From NCBI GenBank assembly GCA_002403905.1, contig DHIR01000011.1:1-5039 (forward strand): a stretch of 5,039 nucleotides of DNA, read 5' to 3'. Below, in pieces: positions 1-5,039 of the stretch (its first letter is position 1; each line of letters begins with the position of its first letter). The stretch is from Mucilaginibacter sp. UBA4741 (GTDB lineage Bacteria; Bacteroidota; Bacteroidia; Sphingobacteriales; Sphingobacteriaceae). The notes below the pieces were generated by a model. It was not told the DNA's origin. It did not search any database and saw nothing but the letters and a program-made list of their open reading frames with translations. A program made the position numbers and the translations under genes.

Positions 1-882
1 ATGGCAAAGGATACCAAAGAACTGCTAAAAAAAGTACGGAAGATTGAGATCAAAACCCGCGGGTTGAGCAATCACCTGTTTTCGGGCGAATACCACTCTG
101 CCTTTAAGGGACGCGGTATGGCTTTTAGAGAGGTGCGCGAATACCAGATAGGCGATGAGATAAGGACTATCGACTGGAACGTTACCGCCCGCTTTAACCA
201 CCCTTACGTAAAGGTTTTTGATGAAGAGCGCGAGCTAACCGTAATGTTGTTGATGGATGTGAGTGGGTCTGAAAACTTTGGTACTATTAACCAGCAAAAG
301 CAGGACCTGGCTACCGAGCTTTGCGCGGTGCTGGCATTTTCGGCCATACAGAATAATGATAAAGTGGGGGTGATATTTTTTAGCGATAAGATAGAAAAGT
401 TTATTCCGCCTAAAAAGGGTCGCGGCCATATCCTGATGATAATCCGGGAGCTGATAGATTTTAAACCGGAGAATACGGGTACAGATCTGGGTGTTGCTCT
501 AAAATACTTTACATCGGTGATCAAGAAAAAGTGTACCGCTTTTATTCTGTCAGATTTTATGAGCCCGGCGTTTGAGACCGAACTTAAAATAGCTAATAAA
601 AAACATGATGTGATCGCACTACGGTTATATGACAAGCATGAGGAAGAGTTTCCGGATTTAGGACTGATCCCTGTTAAGGATGAAGAGACGGGCCTGCTAG
701 CCTGGGTAAATACCGGCGATAAAAATGTGCGTACCGCTTTTAAGGCCGATGCTTTAAGGCGTACCGCCCAATTAAAAGATGTTTTTAGCAGGTCGGGCGT
801 GGATGCAACTTCTATTGGCACACACGAAACCTATGTAAAGCCATTAATGACCCTATTTAAAAAACGCGAGCGAAAAAGGTAA
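1..882 (+). CDS. DUF58 domain protein (VWA-like, MoxR-associated), first gene of the Bat operon in this window
   Basis: This 293-residue protein has the hallmarks of the DUF58 family. A conserved N-terminal block (residues 15-48, including GEYHSAFKGRGM at 29-40) is followed by the signature GDEIRTIDWNVTAR at 51-64. A VWA-like fold then carries a complete MIDAS: D86-x-S88-x-S90, T161 and D185. No signal peptide or membrane segment is visible, so it should be cytoplasmic. This is the short DUF58 form without the N-terminal membrane pair seen in longer members. Family knowledge: such proteins are encoded next to MoxR AAA+ ATPases and are thought to act as their metal-binding partners; the reaction is unknown. 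The start at base 1 gives the normal family N-terminus (a Lys-rich ELLKKVRKIEIKTRGL helix), so the gene is probably complete, although upstream sequence is absent. Its stop codon lies one base before the next start, which indicates cotranscription. The family is certain; the function is inferred. Confidence 0.95.
   Translation: MAKDTKELLKKVRKIEIKTRGLSNHLFSGEYHSAFKGRGMAFREVREYQIGDEIRTIDWNVTARFNHPYVKVFDEERELTVMLLMDVSGSENFGTINQQKQDLATELCAVLAFSAIQNNDKVGVIFFSDKIEKFIPPKKGRGHILMIIRELIDFKPENTGTDLGVALKYFTSVIKKKCTAFILSDFMSPAFETELKIANKKHDVIALRLYDKHEEEFPDLGLIPVKDEETGLLAWVNTGDKNVRTAFKADALRRTAQLKDVFSRSGVDATSIGTHETYVKPLMTLFKKRERKR
873..879 (+). promoter_or_regulatory. Possible ribosome binding site for the BatX-like gene
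   Basis: A purine run, AAAAAGG, ends four bases before the ATG at 884 and lies inside the last codons of the DUF58 gene. The spacing is short for a Shine-Dalgarno site. Bacteroidota often initiate without one, so reinitiation after the DUF58 stop codon is equally plausible. Confidence 0.35.
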
Positions 883-883
883 G

Positions 884-1864
884 ATGAAAAGACAGTTTTT
901 TAATTATATACTTTTATTAATGCTGAGTGCCTGTGCCTCGTTAAGCGCAAACGCGCAAAGCATACAGGTAGAAGCCAAACTACAAGACTATACCATAAAA
1001 ATAGGCGATCAAACCAAGCTCTTCCTGGTGGTGCATAAAGGGGTTAACCAGCAGGTTAACTTCCCTAAACTCACCGATACTATTACAGGTAAGGTACTAG
1101 TAGTTAGCGCTAATAAAGCCGATACCGTGTTTGACCAGAATGACAGAACCAAAGTAACCATTACCCAAAGTTATACCATAACCAGTTTTGATGCAGGGGC
1201 TTATACCATGCCGCCTTTTGAGTTTGGATCGACAAGCGGGGTTATTAAAACTAACGAGCTGTCATTACAAGTACAAACCGTAAAGGTTGATACCACTAAA
1301 TCTATTTATGATATTAAACAACCGCTGATAGTAACCTATGGTTTTTTTGATTGGTTAAGGGATAATTGGATATTGGTATTGTTAGGATTTGTAGTTATAG
1401 GGTTAATTATAGGTTTGATCTATTATCTATGGAAACGCCCTAAAGGCCAACCTATAATCCAAATAACAAAGCCAAGTGTACCTATACATACCATCGCCAT
1501 AAATAAATTGCAAGAATTACGCGGTAAAAAATTGTGGCAGCAAGATGAGGTTAAACAATATCATAGCGAGTTAACAGATATCATTCGCGAATACCTGGAG
1601 AAAAGATATCACATAATGGCCCAGGAAACAACCACTGATGAAATATTATGGGCGTTAAAACAACAGGATATAACTGACGAGTATCGTAACATACTGCAGC
1701 GATTGTTAGTAATGGCCGATCTTGTAAAGTTCGCTAAAGAAAAACCAACCCCTGCTGATAACGAACGAAGTATGGATGATGCCATTGAGTTTGTGCTAAA
1801 AACACAAGTGATAGACACGCCAAAACCTATAACTGACGGAGGCAGTACCGATGGATCTGTTTAA
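884..1864 (+). CDS. BatX/DUF4381-like membrane-anchored protein of the Bat operon
   Basis: This 326-residue protein has a clear three-part layout. Residues 1-24 form a signal peptide, most likely cleaved at ANA|Q25. A lipobox-like LSAC at 14-17 is an alternative processing site. Residues 26-140 look like a beta-sandwich domain. Its opening (VEAKLQDYTIKIGDQTKLFL, 29-48) resembles the start of mature BatD. One membrane helix follows at about 162-183, then WKRPKG, which marks the cytoplasmic side. The tail (about 200-308) is helical and contains the pattern YHSELTDIIREYLEKRY (226-242) followed by ETTTDEILWAL (248-258). That pattern is typical of DUF4381-type proteins encoded between DUF58 and the first VWA gene in such operons. 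Likely topology: beta domain in the periplasm, tail in the cytoplasm. It may connect periplasmic Bat proteins with the cytoplasmic DUF58/MoxR pair; this is inferred from topology and gene order. The 3' end overlaps batA by 14 bases in another frame. The domain name is a pattern-based assignment. Confidence 0.85.
   Translation: MKRQFFNYILLLMLSACASLSANAQSIQVEAKLQDYTIKIGDQTKLFLVVHKGVNQQVNFPKLTDTITGKVLVVSANKADTVFDQNDRTKVTITQSYTITSFDAGAYTMPPFEFGSTSGVIKTNELSLQVQTVKVDTTKSIYDIKQPLIVTYGFFDWLRDNWILVLLGFVVIGLIIGLIYYLWKRPKGQPIIQITKPSVPIHTIAINKLQELRGKKLWQQDEVKQYHSELTDIIREYLEKRYHIMAQETTTDEILWALKQQDITDEYRNILQRLLVMADLVKFAKEKPTPADNERSMDDAIEFVLKTQVIDTPKPITDGGSTDGSV
1838..1842 (+). promoter_or_regulatory. Strong Shine-Dalgarno-like site for batA
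   Basis: GGAGG lies eight bases upstream of the batA ATG at 1851 and inside the final codons of the upstream gene. This supports the choice of the 1851 start even though it overlaps the preceding gene by 14 bases. It stands out because the other starts in this operon have weaker or no such site. Confidence 0.6.
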
Positions 1865-2855
1865 AAGTATTGAGTTTGTGCAACCCGGTTTCTTTTGGTT
1901 ATTGATCATCGTACCGGCTATGATTGGCTGGTATATATGGCGCGGGCAAAAGCTATACGGGCATTTAAATGTATCGGCCATAAAAGGGTTTACTGTACCT
2001 AAAAGCAGTGTGGCCAACAAGCTGCGTCACTTGGGTATCGTGCTGCGGTCGTTAGCGGTAATACTTTTGGTTGCAGCACTTGCCCGCCCGCAAACCTCAT
2101 TAAGCTGGCAAAACAGCACTACCGAGGGCATTGATATTGTTATCGCGTCGGATATTTCGGGCAGTATGCTGGCCGAAGATTTTCAGCCTAACCGGTTAGA
2201 AGCTGGCAAAAACATCGCCATAGATTTCATTAAGAACCGTCCCGATGACCGTATCGGTCTGGTAATATTCAGCGGCGAAAGCTTTACGCAATGCCCGTTA
2301 ACTATCGACCATTCGGTATTAATAAACTTGTTTAAAGACATTAAAAACGGGATGATAGATGACGGTACCGCCATAGGTATGGGTTTAGCTACCGCCGTAA
2401 ACCGTTTAAAAGATAGCGAGGCCAAAAGCAAGGTAATTATTTTATTGACAGATGGATCAAACAATACAGGTTCTATTCCACCCATTACCGCAGCCGAAAT
2501 TGCCAAACAATTTAACATACGGGTATATACCGTAGGTATTGGTACGCACGGTTATGCACCTTATCCGGTACAAACACCAACGGGCATTCAATACCAGCGC
2601 ATAGCGGTTGATGTTGACGAGCCTACCCTCACCAAAATTGCCGAAACAACCGGCGGTAAATACTTTAGGGCCACTGATAACGACCGGCTGAAAAGTATTT
2701 ATGAGCAGATTGACAAGATGGAGAAGGCAAAAATTGATGTAACCCAGTACAATAAAAAAACCGAGCTGTTTTTACCGTTCGCCTTATTGGCGTTATTGTT
2801 TGTGGCCTTAGAGTTTGGATTTAAAAACACATTGTTAAAAGGAGCTTTAACCTAG
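1851..2855 (+). CDS. batA: BatA, membrane-anchored VWA domain protein
   Basis: This 334-residue protein matches BatA in length and motif order. Membrane helices lie near residues 13-30 and 62-78, a VWA domain spans about 93-290, and a last helix lies at about 306-323. The MIDAS is intact: D101-I-S103-G-S105, T173 and D201-G202. Family-specific stretches include AEDFQPNRLEAGK (108-120), YAPYPVQTPTGIQYQR (235-250) and TGGKYFRATDN (267-277). BatA is known as part of the aerotolerance (Bat) cluster, first linked to oxygen tolerance in Bacteroides. VWA domains bind protein partners through a divalent cation. The loop between helices 1 and 2 is Lys/Arg-rich (R31, K34, K45, K51, K57, R59, R66), which suggests that the loop is cytoplasmic and the VWA domain periplasmic. 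The start at 1851 has a GGAGG site and yields the expected N-terminus. It ends one base before batB begins. Identity is firm; the molecular role is not established. Confidence 0.95.
   Translation: MDLFKSIEFVQPGFFWLLIIVPAMIGWYIWRGQKLYGHLNVSAIKGFTVPKSSVANKLRHLGIVLRSLAVILLVAALARPQTSLSWQNSTTEGIDIVIASDISGSMLAEDFQPNRLEAGKNIAIDFIKNRPDDRIGLVIFSGESFTQCPLTIDHSVLINLFKDIKNGMIDDGTAIGMGLATAVNRLKDSEAKSKVIILLTDGSNNTGSIPPITAAEIAKQFNIRVYTVGIGTHGYAPYPVQTPTGIQYQRIAVDVDEPTLTKIAETTGGKYFRATDNDRLKSIYEQIDKMEKAKIDVTQYNKKTELFLPFALLALLFVALEFGFKNTLLKGALT
2841..2844 (+). promoter_or_regulatory. Possible ribosome binding site for batB
   Basis: AAAAGGAG, with the GGAG core at these positions, lies inside the batA 3' end and 12 bases upstream of the batB ATG. 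The spacing is rather long. Reinitiation after the batA stop, which ends at 2855, is an alternative. Confidence 0.4.
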
Positions 2856-2856
2856 T

Positions 2857-3897
2857 ATGTTACGTTTTGCACATATAGAATATTTATGGGGATTGGCTGC
2901 TATCCCGGCTTTCGTGTTGCTTTTTATTTGGGTAGAGCGATGGAAATACAAAGCCATTAAATCATTGGGCGACAGAAGTGTTGTAGACAAGATGGTGCCC
3001 GATGTTTCGTTTACTACACCACGCCTAAAATTTGTTTTGTTTGTAGTAGCCTTTGCCTTTTTAATTTTAGGCATAGCCGATCCACAGATAGGATCAAAAA
3101 TGGTTGAGGAAAAACACAAGGGTGCCGATTTGATGATCTTGCTGGATGTTTCAAACAGTATGCTATCAGGCGATATGGCCCCTAACCGTTTAGAAAACGC
3201 CAAGCGCGCCATTTCGCAATTAATAGATAATTTGCATGATGACCGTATAGGCATTGTTGTTTTTGCCGGGCAGGCGTATGTACAATTACCGGTAACTACC
3301 GACTACTCGGCAGCTAAGCTGTTCTTAAATACCATCAACACCAACATGGTGCCTACACAGGGTACGGCCATTGGTGCCGCTATTGATATGGGTATGCAAT
3401 CTTTTGATTTTAAGGATGGCACGGGTAAAGCCATGATCATTATAACCGATGGCGAAAATCATGAGGATGATGCCGTCGCGGCAGCAAAAAACGCGGTTGA
3501 TAAGGATGTAACTGTACATGTAATTGGTATAGGCTCGGTAGAGGGCGCGCCGATACCGGTTTACCAGGGCAACAAACAAGTGGGTTTCCATACCGATAGC
3601 GCCGGGCATACCGTTATTAGTAAGCTTAATGAGGATATGTGTAAAGAAATTGCCGCTGCCGGTAATGGGGCTTATGTAAGGGCCACCAACTCTAACAGTG
3701 GTTTAGGTATAATTAGGAGTGAGATTGATAAGATACAACGCAAAACCTATGATGCCAAAAGCTTTAAAGATTTCGAAGATAGGTTTCAATTCTTTATAGG
3801 GTTTGCATTAATGTGTTTGGTTGTTGAGTTCTTTATTACTAATCGAAAAAGTTTACGGTTAGGCAGGTTGAAATTATTTGAAGTAAAAAACACATGA
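2857..3897 (+). CDS. batB: BatB, membrane-anchored VWA domain protein (BatA paralogue)
   Basis: This 346-residue protein has the same plan as BatA: helices near 9-26 and 57-73, a VWA domain at about 88-295 and a C-terminal helix at about 311-327. The MIDAS is complete: D97-V-S99-N-S101, T170 and D198-G199. The DVSNSM form is normal for BatB and contrasts with DISGSM in BatA. Other markers are DMAPNRLENAKR (106-117), TTDYSAAKLF (147-156), ITDGENHEDDA (196-206) and GSVEGAPIPV (226-235). Adjacent batA and batB probably arose by duplication, since MIDAS residues, spacing and membrane layout correspond along their lengths. Lys/Arg-rich segments after helix 1 and after the last helix (NRKSLRLGRLK, 329-339) point to cytoplasmic ends and a periplasmic VWA domain. 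It may pair with BatA; that is an inference. Its stop overlaps the batC start as ATGA, which implies translational coupling. Confidence 0.95.
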   Translation: MLRFAHIEYLWGLAAIPAFVLLFIWVERWKYKAIKSLGDRSVVDKMVPDVSFTTPRLKFVLFVVAFAFLILGIADPQIGSKMVEEKHKGADLMILLDVSNSMLSGDMAPNRLENAKRAISQLIDNLHDDRIGIVVFAGQAYVQLPVTTDYSAAKLFLNTINTNMVPTQGTAIGAAIDMGMQSFDFKDGTGKAMIIITDGENHEDDAVAAAKNAVDKDVTVHVIGIGSVEGAPIPVYQGNKQVGFHTDSAGHTVISKLNEDMCKEIAAAGNGAYVRATNSNSGLGIIRSEIDKIQRKTYDAKSFKDFEDRFQFFIGFALMCLVVEFFITNRKSLRLGRLKLFEVKNT

Positions 3898-4598
3898 AGC
3901 ATTTAGTTATAATCCTGGTAGTTTTGTTGCAGGGCTTTACACTGTTTGCGCAACAAGAAAAGAGTTTTGTAAAAAAGGGCAATGACCTTTATAAACAGCA
4001 AAAATATAAAGAAGCCGAGGCTAGCTATCGCAAAGCTGTAGACAAGAAGAATCAAAATCTGGAGGGCAACTTTAATTTAGGCGATGCGCTGTACAAACAA
4101 AAACAGTTTGATAAAGCCAGCGAGCAGTTTAATAAAATAGCCGAATCTACCCCCAATAAAATGGTATCGGCAGGGGCCTATCATAATTTAGGCAATACTT
4201 TATTGGAGAACCAAAAACTGGAAGAAAGCATCGAGGCGTATAAAAAATCGTTGCTTAACAATCCTAAAGACGAAGAAACCCGTTATAACTTAGCCTACGC
4301 ACAGGAAAAGCTGAAAAAACAGCAGCAACAAAACAAGGATAATAAAGACAATAAGGATAACAAGCAAGATCCGAACAAGAAGAATCAACAGGATAAGAAC
4401 AAGCAGAACCAGGATAAAAATAAGCCGAAGGATCAGAATAAAAAAGATGAGAAGCCGCAACCTCAGCCTAATAAGCTATCAAAAGAGGACGCGCAACGTA
4501 TGCTTGATGCTTTAAATAATAACGAAAAACAGACCCAGGAAAAACTAAAAAATAAAAAGTTGAAAGGCGAAAAAGTACAAATTTCAAAAGATTGGTAA
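3894..4598 (+). CDS. batC: BatC, secreted TPR protein with a charged low-complexity linker
   Basis: This 234-residue protein starts with a signal peptide (1-19) and a predicted cut at LFA|Q20. About three TPR repeats follow: roughly 23-55 (GNDLYKQQKYKEAEASYRKA), 57-89 (NLGDALYKQKQFDKASEQF) and 93-126 (HNLGNTLLENQKLEESIEAY). A half repeat at 129-141 comes next. Residues 141-193 form a disordered Lys/Asn/Gln/Asp-rich linker. The C-terminal motif (about 195-234, with LSKEDAQRMLDALNNNEKQT and a final SKDW) is typical of BatC. TPRs mediate protein contacts, so BatC probably acts as a periplasmic adaptor for BatA, BatB or BatD; the partners are inferred from the operon. The ATG shares four bases with the batB stop (ATGA) and has no obvious Shine-Dalgarno site, so translation is probably coupled to batB. 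Eight bases separate it from batD. BatC can be absent or fused to BatB in some bacteria; here it is a separate gene. Confidence 0.93.
   Translation: MKHLVIILVVLLQGFTLFAQQEKSFVKKGNDLYKQQKYKEAEASYRKAVDKKNQNLEGNFNLGDALYKQKQFDKASEQFNKIAESTPNKMVSAGAYHNLGNTLLENQKLEESIEAYKKSLLNNPKDEETRYNLAYAQEKLKKQQQQNKDNKDNKDNKQDPNKKNQQDKNKQNQDKNKPKDQNKKDEKPQPQPNKLSKEDAQRMLDALNNNEKQTQEKLKNKKLKGEKVQISKDW
4335..4364 (+). repeat. Degenerate 9-base tandem repeat inside batC (Lys-Asp-Asn units)
   Basis: Three successive 9-base units of the form AAR-GAY-AAY encode KDN-KDN-KDN, followed by a further Lys codon, within the batC linker. The units differ only at third codon positions. The surrounding region (about 4314-4472) is equally rich in AAR, AAY, CAR and GAY codons and contains further NK, NQ and DK motifs. 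This looks like expansion of a disordered linker rather than a regulatory repeat. Confidence 0.7.
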
Positions 4599-4606
4599 TT
4601 GGATAA

Positions 4607-5039
4607 ATGAAGGCCAGGTATTACATATTAACTCTTATACTGTTTTGGGCAGGGCAGCTTTTTGCGCAGGATGCAAAGTTTACTGCGGCTGTAAGCAAAA
4701 CCACCATTGGTACCGGCGAACAGTTTGAGCTAACTTTCTCTATAAGCGGCGATGGCGGCAATTTTACTGCTCCCGACCTGGGGATGTTTCAATTGTTAAG
4801 CGGCCCCAATGTGTCTAACAGTATGGAGTTTTTTAATGGTAAAGCCACCAACAACTCGTCTGTCAGTTATATTCTAGCGCCGATAAGGGAAGGGGTGGTT
4901 ATTATTGGCCCGGCATCGGTTATAGTTAATGGGCGTAAGTTAAGTTCAAACCCAATAAAGTTAAACATTGTAAAAGGCAAACCTGTTGCTCAAAGAAATC
5001 AGGGCCGGGGCGAAGATGGTAATACTAAAGATCCTGTCT
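4607..5039 (+). CDS. batD: BatD, N-terminal part (truncated by the window end)
   Basis: The open frame starts at ATG 4607, eight bases after batC, and runs without a stop for 144 codons to the window edge. Residues 1-20 form a signal peptide (MKAR, then a hydrophobic stretch) with predicted cleavage at LFA|Q21. The mature N-terminus matches the BatD pattern: FTAAVSKTTIGTGEQFELTF (25-44), APDLGMFQLLSGPNVSNSM (about 55-73), then an ILAPIREGVVIIGPASVIVNG stretch (about 88-108) and a serine-containing SNPIKLNIV (112-120). These suggest Ig-like beta domains facing the periplasm. Full BatD proteins are usually several times longer, often near 600 residues, with a C-terminal membrane helix, so most of the gene is missing here. 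Proposed role: periplasmic or membrane-anchored partner of BatA, BatB and BatC; the mechanism is unknown. No good Shine-Dalgarno site is seen, only a weak GGATAA just before the start. Confidence 0.92.
   Translation, partial: MKARYYILTLILFWAGQLFAQDAKFTAAVSKTTIGTGEQFELTFSISGDGGNFTAPDLGMFQLLSGPNVSNSMEFFNGKATNNSSVSYILAPIREGVVIIGPASVIVNGRKLSSNPIKLNIVKGKPVAQRNQGRGEDGNTKDPV

Noticed and set aside
204..821. Long reverse-strand open frame of 205 codons opposite the DUF58 gene
   Set aside because: It lies entirely within a gene with strong family motifs. Its translation is Ser/Ile-rich without a recognisable domain, and no ribosome site is evident. It is a codon-bias shadow.
2847..3254. Reverse-strand open frame of 135 codons opposite batB
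   Set aside because: It is fully covered by the conserved BatB coding region and shows no domain-like pattern; it is a shadow frame, as are the other minus-strand frames at 235-429, 1609-1818, 1796-2020, 2183-2518 and 3325-3609.
4335..4364. Tandem repeat as a phase-variation switch
   Set aside because: The unit is nine bases, so gain or loss keeps the frame. The copies differ at third positions, and no homopolymer tract able to shift the frame stands out there.
4599..4606. Possible promoter or terminator between batC and batD
   Set aside because: The gap is only eight bases, with no room for a hairpin, and no Bacteroidota-type promoter (TTG/TAnnTTTG) was noticed by eye around it. Read-through is more likely.
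1..5039. A previously undescribed system, mobile element, CRISPR array or RNA gene
   Set aside because: Every base except a few junction bases is accounted for by a known operon type. No inverted terminal repeats, spaced direct repeats, transposase motifs or tRNA-like structures were seen.

Overview
The window is one uninterrupted, plus-strand gene run: the Bat (Bacteroides aerotolerance) operon of a Bacteroidota bacterium. Six genes lie head to tail with no gap longer than 8 bases: DUF58 protein, a membrane-anchored BatX/DUF4381-like protein, batA, batB, batC and the first 144 codons of batD. The characteristic gene order and sequence motifs point to Bacteroidota. So do the signal peptides, which place Gln directly after the predicted cleavage site, and the moderate, AT-leaning base composition. 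A Sphingobacteriaceae-type organism (Pedobacter or Mucilaginibacter relatives) is a reasonable guess, but the window alone does not prove it.

Layout: 1-882 cytoplasmic DUF58/VWA-like protein; 884-1864 protein with a signal peptide, a periplasmic beta domain, one membrane segment and a cytoplasmic tail; 1851-2855 BatA; 2857-3897 BatB; 3894-4598 BatC (TPR protein); 4607 to the window end BatD (3' truncated). The window begins exactly on the DUF58 start codon, so the operon promoter and the moxR ATPase gene usually found upstream lie outside. The rest of batD, and a possible batE, lie beyond the right edge. There are no RNA genes, mobile elements, CRISPR arrays, terminators or non-coding stretches longer than 8 bases.

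How the genes may work together: three proteins (DUF58, BatA, BatB) carry a von Willebrand factor A fold with an intact metal-ion-dependent adhesion site (MIDAS). BatA and BatB are membrane-anchored paralogues, and charge distribution suggests that their VWA domains face the periplasm. There they could meet the secreted TPR protein BatC and the beta-domain protein BatD. The BatX-like protein spans the membrane and could link this periplasmic assembly to the cytoplasmic DUF58/MoxR pair. A MoxR-AAA+/VWA chaperone-like or envelope-stress role is the usual family inference. The biochemical function of Bat proteins remains unsettled. This is a known type of locus rather than a new system; the findings point out less obvious details within it.
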